From NCBI GenBank assembly GCA_012934845.2, contig WNNJ02001495.1, forward strand, positions 124,001 to 188,000: a stretch of DNA of 64,000 nucleotides. Reading direction: 5' to 3'. The notes beneath the pieces were generated by a model. The model was not told where the DNA came from. It searched no databases and was given only the letters and a program-made list of their open reading frames with translations. Origin of the DNA: Pomphorhynchus laevis (lineage: Eukaryota; Acanthocephala; Palaeacanthocephala; Echinorhynchida; Pomphorhynchidae). Below, piece after piece: positions 9,790 through 21,629 of the stretch; position 1 is the stretch's first letter; every line of letters starts with the position of its first letter. The position numbers and the translations under genes are program-made.

Positions 9790-12700
9790 TATGCCCACCG
9801 AATCCTGTTCAATTCGGTCAAATTTCATGAATCAGAAATAAAAATTTCCTTCGCAACCTCTGATATTGCGAAGGATTATGAGATCTTCTTCGATTCGAAT
9901 CTGAAACATCTGGGTTCGATTCACTTTAAACTATTTTGGCATCTGTCAAAGTGAACAATCTTCCCCCGCATCTAGAGGAAAATAATATCGAAGTTCTGAA
10001 AACAGTTTACAAAATTTCAAACTTCCTGTCTGTTATAGGGAAAAGTGGATTTCCACTTCCTGTAGGTTTCTGTTCATCCCCTATCGAGCATGCAGAAACC
10101 CTTGACAAATCGTCATATAATCCCTTTTAGGGTACAACTTACGCTTTAATGTTATGAATGCAGATAATCGTACCTACCCCCACTGTAACACATGCCATAA
10201 GTGGGGGGGGGGCACTTGGCCTCAAACTGCTCCAGATCAAAGACCTGCGGAGTCTGTAGACTGCCATCATGCAAAAGTATTGGTCCCGAGAAGTGCGTTT
10301 CGCCCGCCCTATGATCAAACTGTGGTGGGAGTCATCCTGCATGGTCTCGTAAATGTGCATGCTTTAAGGATTAACGGAACAACTTCTCCAGGTCTGCTGT
10401 AGTCAAGAAACTCGATTCAACTTATTCTGGCGCGGCCTTAAGGATGACAGACAAGGACATCCTTAGTGTTATGGACGTTAAGATGCATTCTGCCATCAAA
10501 AATGTGGAAAATATGGTCTCCGCCTTGGTTTCTGTACTTTATTGAAATTCGGGAGTTTCCACTGAGCATGCTTTACCTAGCTCAAAAAAGAGGGGGCCTC
10601 GACTCACGTCGTTCCCCTATTAAGAACGAGAAGCTTTTGAAAAAGAAAGACGAGTCGGCTTCTCAGGGAAATGTAGATAATGCCCGTTGGCAAATGCTCG
10701 CTAAGAACAGAGTTGGTGGCGGGAAAGGCAACCTTTCCGCCACTAGCTCTGTCTAGTGATGAGGCAATCCCACGCAGCTGATCAAACACAATGCAGAGTA
10801 CTCGTGAGCCTTTTTCACTGAATATTCTTCAGTGGAATTTGGGAGGAGCTTCTGCCCTTAGACTTCTATCCGGTAGAGATGCATATGTTATAGTCCTTTA
10901 GGAGACGCGGTCTATCCGTCTCCCTCCGAACATTACTCGATTCATCCCTAAGCACTTATGTTCCAACTATACTCAGTACATAACCCCGCCTCACTCCCCT
11001 TCATCAGAAGGACTCTTGACCTTAGTTAAATGATCCTTAAGATCGTCCCTTCTACTCAACTATTCTTGTCCAGCCCTTTCTTGCTCAGTAGTTTCACTCT
11101 GTAAGAACAATAAACGCCTCAGTCTAGCCAATGTCTACATCCGTCCAGGGGAGATTCACAAGAACCGTGACCATCTGGATAGGATTATTGATAGCGGCTA
11201 TGATGCAGCACTCCGCAGAGCCAGGAACGGTTATCTTATTCACAAACTACCATCCCTAACCTTTCATTGCACATCAACGATTCACTCCTCGACTTATTAC
11301 TGCTCCATGAGAGGTGGTTGTTGAAACCCCACTGTACGGAGCAGTCGCGACAACATCTGTCCACCTCTCATGACTTGATTCGTTGGCGAATATAAGAGGA
11401 TACGCTGCTTAGAAGGAGATTCTACTTTGATCCTATCAGAGTGGCTTTCTTTCAGGCAGCTATCCAACGATTCCCCCGAAATGGTAATGAGAGTCTAACT
11501 GAATTTAATTCTTACCTCTATTCGCAAGCCACCGCGATGCTTTCGACAACCTACAAAGGCCGTGTTTACTGTCCCACTCCGACAAAACTCAAGACCTTTG
11601 CGTATATGCTTTGTCTTCCTAATCTCTCTGCTTCTGCCAGGCAAGTTCTCTCGGAAGAATATTGGAGCACTAGATAAAGGTTCCAACTGGGTAAGGATAG
11701 GGCAAGCATTGCTTCCCTGAATCCTGCCCAGTCTTCCTTCTGAAATATATTCAAGAAGGAGAAGTTCGTTTGTTGGAGGGATAGGGTATATGGTTGGATT
11801 GGTAATAGAGGTCTTTATAAAGTTTTGGAGGAGTCAATATCCCTACATAATTATGGAGCCATTCAATCACCTAGGCCAATCCCGCCTTGGGGAGACTTCA
11901 GAAGTAGGGATTTATATGTCACCGATATCCTGAACTCCTGGGGGCCTCTTCCGGGCACCTCCAAATCCATCGCTCCACTCTCTTCTCGTGTCTGTCAGCT
12001 TTTGACAGCCGATCAAAGAAGAGGAGTGGCCGTAGCAATGCTATTAGCCTCCCCATCCTTGTGCGTAGAATCCGCGATCATCTAAGTAGGCGAAATTTAA
12101 TCCCACCAAGTTTCCATGGGTTCGTCAAAGGTCGCTCGGTCCATTCAGAGGAGGTGAAATGCATCAGTTCTGTCAGGATAATAGTCATCAACTTGCTGTG
12201 GCTGTTTTCTTTGATTTTTCTGCTGCATTTGACCGCATCTCCATTTCTTTTGTTATCTCTTCTCTCAGGTCCCTCGGGTTGTCTGCGAGAATTGTTAACA
12301 GGGTGGAGATACTGATGTACATTAAGCGATTATATTATGAAGACGACCCTGATGCGCGTCAGTTCTACCCTATTATGGGTGTGCCCCAAGGATCTCCTCT
12401 TTCTCCTATCTTGTTCCTTGCTGCTTCTATTGAACTCTTTTAAATATTTAAACGCGAACAACGTCTAGTGGTATACGCTGATGATACAACATCCCTGTTC
12501 TCTGGACGCAGGTGCAAAGACGTAGTCTCGGACATCAGCCATTTCTTCTTAAGATTAAAAGACCAGTTACCCAAGTCCAATCTTATTCTAAACTCCGCTA
12601 AATCGCAGGTGGTTGTCTTTCATGACGCCCTGCAACAAAGCAAAAACTTAAGAAATTAGCACTCTCTGAGCTCTCCTCCATTTTGACTAATCATCTACTC

Positions 12701-13110
12701 CCTGTTTTCACGAATCGAGTAAAATATATGGGGTTCACCGTTACGGTGAACTTGTCGGCGAAAGCAGACCTGGATAGACTTAAACGTATCCTAAAGAGAG
12801 CTAGATGGGCTCTGAAACGGGCCCATCTAGCTCTTTTCCCATCATTGAAAGGGAAAACTCAGGTGCGCCTCTGGGGGCACTTGGGCTATCTCGGGATTAG
12901 TTTTGTTCTCTAGAGGACGTCCGCCAGAGCAAAGGCTAAGGTTTCTCAAGCTCTTCGTCTCTGGATTACCCAGCATAGTCCGCCTCGATTGGACTCTTTG
13001 AGGTGAAAGACCCCGGGTGGTTCGATCGAAGAGGGGCGTGTTGACTCGGCTGGAGGGCTCAGATCCCACTAGACCTTAGGTCATAGGTCATGTAAAAAGA
13101 TTAAACAGTG
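9790..13110 (+). mobile_element. LINE H: gag/CCHC, endonuclease and RT remnant (I/Jockey-group-like)
   Basis: Plus strand. A degenerate zinc-knuckle run appears around 10.15-10.35 kb ('GGGHLASNC', 'TCGVC', 'NCGGSHPAWSRKC'). The endonuclease starts near 10820 ('LNILQWNLGGASALRLLSG'). RT motifs follow: 'SFHGFVKGRSV' near 12110, 'FFDFSAAFDRISI' near 12215, 'GVPQGSPLSPILFLAASIE' near 12380 and 'VVYADDTTSLFSG' near 12470. RT wording (HGF-x-RGR / QGSPLSPI) resembles the element at 54.4-58.5 kb. Many stops and shifts. It lies between two halves of a CR1-like LINE and so probably inserted into it. Confidence 0.7.
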
Positions 13111-13488
13111 TCATTATATCGATTCGTTTTCTTCTTGTTTTGGTAGCTTTCTGTTTCTCTGTTTCTGAAGGTGAACCCTTTCTATTATTTGTTTATTTAA
13201 GAAAACCCTTATTATTATAGAATCAGCTTTTTATTTTTCAAGTTAAACATGTTATCACCCTGCTTTGTTGAATTCAACAAAGCAGGGTTTGGTTCTAAAT
13301 TGAAATAAATGATTAAACGCCGTCGTAAGTCATTCTCTGAATATAAACACGTTGATATCGATTACTCGGTTTTTTAAGCTCGGTGTTGTGCGGGTCTTAC
13401 ATTTTATGCCCGAAATAGCCATCCCGAACAGCGTGTATTATTTTTTATCACTCTCCTAAAACTGATTTGTGCAAATAATGGGGATATA

Positions 13489-13552
13489 GTTGTTGTGGTC
13501 ATGTAAGCGAGCACCGGCACGAATTTGTCATGTAAAAATAAATATTTTTTAT
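13489..13552 (+). mobile_element. Family A LINE 3'-end stub
   Basis: About 65 bp matching the family A 3' UTR: GTTGTGGTCATGTAAGCG, the (decayed) hairpin, then an AAATAAAT tail. It is an extremely 5'-truncated insertion. Confidence 0.75.
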
Positions 13553-14465
13553 AGCTGGCCTAATTATAGCGGTTGAATTTGCAGGGACATTCTGCGCCCG
13601 ATTGGTGTGGAATACACTTAGGTTGAACATGAATCGATCTAAATCTATTAAACAGAAGGAATTGTTTAGCTATTTTGTATTCTGTTGATTTAATTAATAC
13701 TGCCGACATACTTTTATTTTTAGGTTCCAGAGGCGTTCCCCTTAACCCCTGCAAGATTACTGAATATATGACCGCATTTGGCAAACGATTACTCTTTTAA
13801 GAAACCATAAAGGAATCTATTTTAAATATGCATTGGTTTTGATTCTAAGGGACTCAGAGTCACCCCGATGTTATGTTCAGCATATAAATGTGGATGAGGG
13901 TTTTTGAGTTTTCAGGAGTGATGATGTACCAATATTTATTCTGTTCTGGCTAACCTTTGTTTGACAATTCTTCTTTTGTTGTTAAACTTTAATAAATTTA
14001 ACTTAACTAAACTTGGTTTATTTTCACGTTTCGTGACAAAGTTACAAAATGCAAGCATGATAATAAACTCCACTTTGAGAGAAATATGATAGAAGATTTT
14101 AAGCTATACCGTAAAACCTCTTTCGCTATTCATCAAGTCGGCTAAAAATGCACAATCAAAAACTATGCATTGAAATTGATGATAACTTAGTAACCGAAGA
14201 TTACTAAATATCTAATCACCTCGTAACACTTTTTTTGTCTATAGGCGATCATACCTAACAAGTCGATTACAATATGCTTACATGTAAGGAAGCATATTCT
14301 TTTTCATGGATTAATGCTTATTCAGTACGCGATGAATTACTAAATTACTAAGGCTGAAACAATGCTCGTCTGCATGATCACATAATCTTCCATTTATCCT
14401 ACTTCGAAACGTTGCCAATAAAATTGTCCATTATGTTTAAAATTTTATATACTTATTTGTCTATA
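13553..14465. other. No gene recognised
   Basis: Mixed AT-rich sequence with scattered short open stretches on both strands. Nothing I can assign to a gene or repeat family. Confidence 0.4.
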
Positions 14466-14469
14466 ATGT

Positions 14470-15790
14470 TCTCTCAGACGTTGGAAAGAAATCCCTATTT
14501 TTTCCTGTTTTTAAAAAAGGGTGATCGTATTAAAGTAAGCAATTACAGACCGATTAGCTTAAAATGAATTTGCTGCAAAGTTAGTGAACGTTTGATTTTA
14601 CGACATATGAATGATCATGTAACTAAAAACTTATCCGTCCACACATCTCAGAATCATTTTCGCACGCACAGATCAACATATGCAAACCTTTTGATCGCTT
14701 GTAACAGCTGACTCAAGTCCTTGGATAAAGGTTTTGATAGTGATGTTATATTTATTGATTAGCTAAGGCATTTGACACGGTAGATCACATCATGCTGTTA
14801 CGAAACCTTACATCTTGCAAGTTTAATTAGCACATTGTAATTTGATTGCTGCTTTTCTGTCAGCCATGAAATCGGCAGTCCTGTGTGATAATTAGAATGG
14901 GTGTTCCTCAAAGTTCTATTATTAGCTTATTATTATTTATTATATTCATAAATGATCTGCCTGGCATTATTAGGTCATCTTTGATTATGTACGCATATGA
15001 TTTAAGGCGAGAGATTATATCTGATCTAGATAGATCTATTCTTTAAGTGACTTGGACGTTCTTTTAAAATGGACAAATGTACATAAGATAAAAGTTAGTG
15101 TGCCAAAGTGCACCTATATGCATTTCGGGGGAACAATATTTAGACCACTGTTATAGCATAAGATCCTTATTATTAGTTACAGTCGATCAGTTCAAAGATC
15201 TGGGAATTGTTGTGGCAAACAACTTAAAAAATAAAACATACATATGATATTTGTTCTAGGGCGATGAGAAAATTTGGTATTATAAGGAGATTCTTCATAA
15301 AACTATCAATCGGCAATTTCCCCTATTTGTTTAATGCATACGTAGATAACATTTTAATGTACTGCTCCGAAGTGTCGTATCCACAATCTGATGGTGAGGT
15401 TCTCCAGATAGAAAGAGTCATGGGACGAGCACCTAAAAGCGTTACAGGTTTGTAAGATCTACCTTACCACGATCGCTTTAGCGTTTAAATGTGAAACCCA
15501 TGTATAATATGCGAAAAATAAAGGATCTTATCACTTGATGTGCTCTGAAAGATCCCATAAACCCATCAATTTTATGTTTCCCTTGCTACTCCAACTTACA
15601 CTAGTAGCCATGAATTTACTATTCAGAGAGTGCACCGTTGGTTAAAAAAGCTTAATTGTTTGGCAGACCGAGTAATCAAGAATTGGAATTATCTTCCATA
15701 AGAAACTATTATGGCTTAATCGAATACTAATTTTAAAAAGAAACTGAACTTTTTACCTTGGAGCAAACACTTTTTTCTCATTTTACTTTT
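14470..15790 (+). mobile_element. CR1-like LINE, reverse transcriptase half (decayed)
   Basis: Plus-strand translation gives 'VSNYRPISL' (~14540), 'VSERLILRHMNDH', 'AKAFDTVDHIMLL' (~14765-14800), 'MGVPQSSIISLLLFIIFIND' (~14900-14955) and then 'MYAYDLRREIISDLDRS', where the catalytic YADD has become YAYD. Next are 'KDLGIVVANNLK' near 15195 and a C-terminal tail ending near 15770. The same family, with the same YAYD change, lies at 58.6-59.26 kb. Several stops and shifts. Confidence 0.75.
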
Positions 15791-15989
15791 TTTCTTTGTT
15801 ATGCTATCATATGAACATTTGCTTCACGGTAGACTATTAATAATAACATTCGATTTTATTGCAGCAACTATTGATTTCCCAGTTATAATATTAAAGAGTG
15901 ATGACAGAATTTTTAAACCTCTAGCAAGACAGTGTCGTTGTACTTCGTCGACATTTTTGAATCTTGATTTATTCTTTGAAATACTAGGG

Positions 15990-16235
15990 CTGTAAAGCGC
16001 ATAAATAAAGAACCTTTCGAAATGGTGATGACTTTATTTTGTACGCTGCTTTAATCTTATCTACAAGCCAAGAGTAGTACGCTACATTTCAGTATTGTTG
16101 AACCTCGTCAGCTATTGATCTAATAACTATGTTTCACGTTTCGTCCTTTTAATGTTGGTTGACGATCACTCGACTCTCTGATGTATTGACATTTATTATT
16201 ATAACAAACAGAAGCAAATGAGCTACAAGCTCGTG
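15990..16235 (-). repeat. HHR-bearing repeat unit (array 1, right piece)
   Basis: Shares 200+ bp with 18.69-18.89 and 19.0-19.16 kb: AAGCCAA..GTACGCTACATTTCAGTATTG, then GTTTCACGTTTCG-TCCTTTTA and GACGATCACTCGACTC. It lies just 3' of LINE E (minus orientation), while the rest of the array lies on its other side, so E appears to have split the array. Contains the hammerhead motif at 16072-16117. Confidence 0.65.
16072..16117 (-). ncRNA. Hammerhead ribozyme motif (array 1), partly decayed
   Basis: On the minus strand, in order: CAAUAG (stem I 3' side), canonical core CUGACGA, stem II GGU...ACU with G-U closing pair, GAA, minimal stem III AUG-UAG-CGU, cleavage base A, then CUACUC (stem I 5' side). 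Core bases are intact; stem I has two mismatches. It has the same 46-nt length and layout as the copies at 18748-18793 and 19036-19081. Confidence 0.5.
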
Positions 16236-16259
16236 TCGCTTACAAAACATGATAAAATA

Positions 16260-18013
16260 AAAATAAAAAACATCATCAAAAAATTCAATCAAATAGTAGT
16301 CGCAAATTCCTTATTTCGGCTTCGATGGCTTTCTTGATAGCATCACTAGATATACTACTAGAGATATCAAGGCACTTTAGTGCATTCCATCCGATAATTA
16401 CCCTGGTTGCAAATCGATGGTGAATAGGAATTCTTGTAGTTGGCTCTATTAGTTTCCACACATGCCCACGAGTTTCTCGTCTATCATTCACGGATAATAA
16501 GCTAGAGAGACCACCAAAGCCATCGAAAACAATTTTGACTGCAGTTTATAAATCAATGGCCGATCTGCGATATTTCAATGTGCCGACACGTAGATATGTA
16601 AAACGTTCAGCATATCTCAAATTGGAGAAATTCGGAATCATTCGTGACCCTTTACGTAACAAGTTCTTAATGTCACGGGATTCCCTTAAAGTCTGTGGAT
16701 AAGTTACAGGTAAACCGTATTTAAGGATGGGAACAATATAAGATCAAAATAGTCGCTTGAACATTGATGGACTTATCCGATCAAAAGACTTGAAAAACAT
16801 CCATAAAGCACGATAGCCTTGATTACAAATATATCTAGTGTGGACATTAGTTTTTAAGCTACTGGTCATCATCACACCAAGATCTTTGAATTCACCCACT
16901 CGGCCTATCTGAATCGAACCTATCTGATACGATGAGTTTAGTGAAGAACCAATGGACATATGCGCACATTTAGAGGGGTTAACCCTCAAACCATTTTCCG
17001 CTGACCATTTTTCTAGACATGTCAGATCATCTTGAAGGATCTTAATGTCCCTTCCGTCTCTAATAGGCCGCCATATCTTAACATCATCAGCATACATTAC
17101 GACATCAGAACGAATTACAGATGGGAGATCATTGATATAGACAATAAAAAGAAATGGGGAGATAACAGCACCCTGTGGAACGTCATAATGAATAACGAAT
17201 GAGGTGGACATATCTGCACCTACACGTACTCTGAAAGAGCGTGAACTAAAGTAATTTGCAATCCAGGCGACATACATAGGACAAACACTAAGTGACCTCA
17301 ATTTGTGAATGAGTCAATCATGCGGAACTGAATCAAAAGCATGAGAGAAATCTACAAAAAGTACATCAGATTGAACTCGTTCATCTAATGAAGACTGCCA
17401 CGAGTTTGAAGAAACCAAAAGGTTACTTATTGTTAAACTATTTGATCTGAAACCGTGTTGTGAGTCAGTGAGTTTACCGTTACTTTCCAAATCAGAAGAT
17501 ATGTGTTTGACTATTAGTTTTTCAAGCAACTTACAAATAATACATGTCAATGCAACTGGGCGATAGTTCTTACACACTTGTCGATCTTCCATTTTATACA
17601 CTGGAACTACAATTGACTCCTTCCAACGCGAAGAAATTCGAGATTGGAGAATAGAAAACTGAAACATACGGAAAACATATAAATATATTTGAGAAGCAAC
17701 TTTATTTAAAAGAATTGAGAGAAGACCGTTCGTACCGGCAGCGATGTTCGGTTTTAATTTACAGAGAAGCTTTAAAACATCTTCAGCACAAAACGACAGA
17801 TTAGATCGGTCGAATGCATCTGAACCCTTTTCTGATTCAGAACTACACAATGTCCGCGAAGAGCAAAACATCGATGAGAACTCCTGGGCAAATAAGTTTG
17901 CCATGACACTTTTACACGTGACCTCGCCTTGAGAATCATCCCTCAACGATACTAGTGGAATATTCGAGCCCCTGATTTTGCGAATGTAAGAGAATAGAGC
18001 CTTGCCATCCATA
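16260..18013 (-). mobile_element. LINE E: 5'-truncated CR1/Jockey-like RT element
   Basis: An essentially continuous minus-strand RT frame. From 18012: 'MDGKALFSYIRKIRGSNI', 'GTNGLLSILLNK', 'NYRPVALTCIICKLLEKLI', 'DSQHGFRSNS' and 'FVDFSHAFDSVPHD', then one in-frame TGA at 17312-17314 (reads as a decayed CGA Arg codon), 'DVPQGAVISPFLFIVYINDL', 'VMYADDVKIW' (catalytic pair intact) and 'LEKWSAENGLRVNPSKC'. Another break follows near 16744, and the tail runs to 16285 ('WKLIEPTTRIP'). The endonuclease and ORF1 are missing (5' truncation near 18013). Moderately young. Confidence 0.8.
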
Positions 18014-18747
18014 GAACTAGATTTAGATTTAATGAAAGAAATACTTTATTACATTTTGCAAATATTATTGAATATTTGCAGAATATTAATTAATTAATTC
18101 TGAGTATCTGATTTATTGAAATCATTTCTGGTTTTAAATTAAATCAGCGTTGGCAGGATAAGGTTCTACCGTCCATTTGAAAACCTACCTATTTATTAAA
18201 TTAATAAATTCGAGACTTTTTAAAGCTCTGTGGAATTTGATCGAATGAAAAACTTTCATCTTACATTTTTCAAATTTAATTAAAATCACTTCTGATCTCA
18301 GATTAAATCAGCACTAATAATGGGGAAGGTTTGAAAACCTACTATTTCTTCTAATAATTTCTATTATCAAACTAGTCATCTATAATTTGCTTCCTAATTT
18401 TAAGGTATGTTAATTGAGCAGTTATTGTTACAATTGGAATTTTTGATGATACTGCGCGTTTTTTAATTCTATCTAGATAGGTTGTGCCAATGAAATACTA
18501 TTCATTTAACGTTTGCAAATTTAATTGAAATCATCTTTGATTTCAAAGTAAATCAGCGTTAGTAGGGGAAGGTGCAAATTTCGAATTGAAAACCTACCTA
18601 ATTATAAAAACTACCAACGCTGTTATCAAACTAGTCATCTATAATTTGTTTCCCAATTTTTAGTTGATATACCTGTGCAGTGATTGTTACCATTGAAATT
18701 TTGATAACTTCATTCTGCACTTTGCTTCAATCCTATTTATAAGCCAA

Positions 18748-18793
18748 CAACAGTACGCTACATTTCAGTATTGGTGTACCCTATCAGTTACAG
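18748..18793 (-). ncRNA. Decayed hammerhead ribozyme (array 1)
   Basis: Same 46-nt layout as the copy at 19036. Stem II is its best version (GGUA...UACU, four pairs) and stem III AUG-UAG-CGU is kept. The core reads CUGAUAG instead of CUGAUGA and stem I is largely unpaired, so it is probably inactive. Confidence 0.45.
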
Positions 18794-19035
18794 ATCCAAT
18801 ACCTACGTTTCACGTTTCGGTCCTTTTAGTGTTTGCTGACGATCACTCGACTCGTCTGCTTCTATTGGCAATTAGATTTAATGAAAGACTTTTGTCATAC
18901 ATTTTGCAACTTTAATTGAAGTCATTTAATTAAATATATTAATGTATTTAATATATTAAGGTCATCATATTAGCATCTATACAATTGAAATTTTTGATGA
19001 TACTGTATTTTTCCTTAATTTTATCTATAAGCCAA

Positions 19036-19081
19036 CAGCAGTACGATACATTTCAGTATTGTTGAACCTCATCAGCTACTG
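19036..19081 (-). ncRNA. Hammerhead ribozyme (array 1), best-preserved copy
   Basis: Minus strand: CAGUAG / CUGAUGA / stem II GGU-loop-ACU / GAA / AUG-UAU-CGU / A / CUGCUG. Stem I pairs over 6 bp (one G-U); stem III is a 3-bp hairpin (A-U, U-G, G-C) with a 3-nt loop; the core CUGAUGA and GAAA are intact; cleavage would follow the A at 19042. Weak point: stem II is only three pairs closed by G-U, as expected if an ancestral CpG decayed. This is type I topology (stem I open), as in animal retrozymes and Penelope-associated ribozymes. Confidence 0.55.
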
Positions 19082-19160
19082 ATACAACACATACGTTTCA
19101 GATTTCAGTCCTAGTAATGTTGGTTGACGATCACTTGACTCGGCAGTTTATTGACAAATA

Positions 19161-20100
19161 GATTGATTATTATTTATTTAATTAATTATTATATTATTAC
19201 TTTATAATTATTACTGTATTATAATTACTTAAATATTATTACTTTAATATAATTACTTTATATTATTACTTTATTATTTAATTATTTAATTATAATTACT
19301 TTATTATTACTTTAATATAATTATTTTAAATCTAAAAACAATTATTAATTTTATTATTTAATTATTAAATTTTGATTTAGCATTATTATGTTTTGTTTAT
19401 TTTATAATTATATTAAATACGTAGACTCAGTTAATGATTTGATTTTTTGAAATTAAATTTAACTTTTTTTAAATTTAATCGAAATCATTTCAAAGTAAAT
19501 TCAGAAAGTTCTTAATGCATGAATTGATTATCGAAAATTTTCGACTTCCAGATTGTGATGGCTACTAAAAAACGATCTGAAAAGATGTCTAAACAAGTTT
19601 CACATGTAAGCAAACGTTTCGTTATCCGAATCTTCCGAATCTATTTTTTTGTGTGGCAAATTGTTTTATTTTAAAGCTATTTTTGTATCAAGTTGAATAG
19701 ATTTTCATTGTAATTTAACTTTAGTTTATCTAATCAATTATCCAGATTATCTATTCTTTAATATAATATTAGCTATATTTGCTATAGAATATTTTTTATG
19801 TATTCCCTATAGTCTATAGACTTTAATTATATTATAAAATTAAAATCATAATTATATTTTAATATATATCTATTTAAAATAGATAATATATCAACATTTA
19901 TTTGACAAACAAGGCTTTTACAATCTTGCCATTGCATAGTTTTGGTTTTGTCGGATCATCCGAGGGACTACATATACTTGCTTGAGAATTTAGCATGCGT
20001 TCTTTGCATGGCACTGGGAAATGCAATTTAACCATGCATCAGGCACTAAATTCCTTTTAATAGAAATGCTGTTTTACAAGGACACTTTCAAGTGTACAAA
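19161..20100. other. Very AT-rich spacer with an AT repeat copy
   Basis: Long runs of ATTATT/TTTAATTA. An AT-rich dispersed repeat copy ends near 19440 with TACGTAGACTCAGTTA (see the family at 39.6-40.7 kb). No gene is seen. Confidence 0.5.
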
Positions 20101-20313
20101 TGTATAAAATATAAACTGTTGTTACACTTGCCATGGGACACCAAATGGTGTACTCATAAATAAATCACTATGTTTTCCTCGTGAGGAGGCATAACACACC
20201 AGGCAGTATTCTATATATCCTCATCAGACCAAAAAATAGAAACGAATTATTCTCGCAATATTCAAAGTCACTACGTATGCCCAGTCATCCTATGTGTGAC
20301 GACAAACTTCAAC

Positions 20314-20357
20314 AACGGTATACGCGTTTCGCTCTAACGGAGCTCATCAGTACCGTG
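20314..20357 (-). ncRNA. Small type I hammerhead ribozyme (array 2, copy 1, canonical)
   Basis: Minus strand: (C)ACGGUA / CUGAUGA / GCUC-CGUUA-GAGC / GAA / ACGCGU / A / UACCGU. Stem I is 6 perfect pairs, stem II is 4 perfect pairs with a 5-nt loop, and the catalytic core is fully conserved. Stem III, ACGCGU, is a self-complementary hexamer too short to fold alone (2 pairs plus a 2-nt loop). This is the hallmark of the small hammerheads linked to Penelope-like elements, which cleave as dimers. Predicted cleavage follows the A at 20321. Confidence 0.85.
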
Positions 20358-20777
20358 ACTTTAATAATCATCCATAGGCACCTTAACATACGCTTTAACA
20401 ATGTCTAAAGCTCGAAAAACAGAACTACCCTTAATCTGAATCATCAGAGAAAATTTAGCATAAGCTCTGTCCGTGGCAGTGCGTATTGCAGTTTAACCAT
20501 GCATTAGGCACTAAATTCCTTTTAATAGAAATGCTGTTTTACAGGGACTCTTTAAAGTGTACAAATATTTAAAATATAATTTGTTGTTACACCTGCCCTG
20601 TGACACACAATGGTGTACTCGTAAATAAATCACTATGTTTACCTCATGATGAGGCATAAACACCAGGCAGCATTCTATATATCCTCATCAGATCAAGAAA
20701 TTGAACCGAATTATTCTCGCAATATTCAAAGTCGCTACGTATGCACAGTCATCCTATGTGTGACGACAAACTTCAAC

Positions 20778-20821
20778 AACGGTATACGCCTTTCGCTCTA
20801 ATGGAGCTCATCAGTACCGCG
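20778..20821 (-). ncRNA. Small hammerhead ribozyme (array 2, copy 2)
   Basis: 464 bp from copy 1. Core CUGAUGA/GAAA and stem II (GCUC-CAUUA-GAGC) are intact; stem I keeps 5 pairs plus a G-U. Stem III has become AGGCGU, losing the palindrome, so dimer cleavage should be weakened. It is the mirror partner of the copy at 22315. Confidence 0.75.
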
Positions 20822-21587
20822 ATTTCAATAATCATACATAGGCACCTAAACACACGCTTAAACTGTATTTATAGCTCGAAAAACAGAACTACCCTTAATC
20901 TGAATCATCATAGGGAATTTAGCATAGGTTCTGTGCATGGCAGTGCGTATTGCAGTTTAACCATGCATCAGGCACTCAATTCTTTTTAATAGAAACGATG
21001 TTTAACAGGCACACTTTAAATTGTGCAAATATATAAAATATAATTTGTTGTTACACCTGCACTGGGACACCAAATGGTGTACTCGAAAAATAAACACTGT
21101 TTTCCTCATGAGGAGACAAACACCAGACAGCATTCTATATCTTCATTTGACCATGATTTAGCACCGAATTATTCTCGCAATATTCAAAGTCGGTACGTAT
21201 TCCAGTCATCATATCTGTGACGACCACTAGTTGGTCGAAAGATTGAATAAAACTATTATCTTTGTTTCCGGTTTGACTAAAAATCCTAGTAATCCTATAT
21301 ATAATTTGTAGTTACACCTGCACTGGAACACCAAATGGTGTACTCGAAAAATAAACACTATTTTCCTCATTAGGATACATAAACACCAGGCAGCATTCTA
21401 TATATCATCATTAAACCAAGAAATAGAACTTAATTATTCTTGCAATTGTCATGCTACAATACGCACTGTTATGCATCGAGCTTATGATAAATTCCCTCTG
21501 ATGATTCAAATTTAGGGCAGTTCTGCTTTTCGAGCTTTAAACTATGTTTAAGCGTGTGCTAAGGTGCCTAGGATGATTATTGAATTT

Positions 21588-21629
21588 ACGATACTGATGA
21601 GCTCCGTAAGTGCGAAACGCGTCTACCGT
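21588..21629 (+). ncRNA. Small hammerhead ribozyme (array 2, copy 3, in the spacer)
   Basis: Plus strand: ACGAUA / CUGAUGA / GCUC-CGUAA-GUGC / GAA / ACGCGU / C / UACCGU. The core and palindromic stem III are intact with a GUC cleavage triplet (after 21623). Stem I has one A-C mismatch and stem II one U-U mismatch. Confidence 0.75.

Larger units (their letters stand above)
18014..19160 (-). repeat. Tandem repeat array 1 with hammerhead motifs
   Basis: Diverged repeats of a unit containing ATTTAATGAAAGA...CATTTTGCAA, TTAATTGAAATCAT, AAATTAAATCAGCGTT, GAAAACCTACC, ACTAGTCATCTATAATTTG, then the ribozyme block and ACGTTTCACGTTTCGGTCC. Partial units start near 18014, 18240, 18510 and 18870. The two ribozyme blocks are 288 bp apart (18748 and 19036). 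The right-hand continuation of the array is at 15.99-16.23 kb, across LINE E. This looks like a retrozyme-type non-coding repeat, not a protein-coding element. Confidence 0.6.

Noticed and set aside
9895-9925. GGGTTCGATTC resembling a tRNA B box
   Set aside because: No A box or cloverleaf could be formed around it; it lies in LINE H.
13560-13784. 74-aa minus-strand ORF
   Set aside because: No recognisable family and no supporting signals.
18836-18870. CTGACGATCACTCGACTC as a plus-strand hammerhead core
   Set aside because: No GAAA follows at a plausible stem II distance; the real motif in this repeat is on the minus strand.
20220-20240. CTCATCAGACC in each array 2 unit as a further hammerhead
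   Set aside because: On the minus strand CUGAUGAGG is not followed by a stem II and GAAA.
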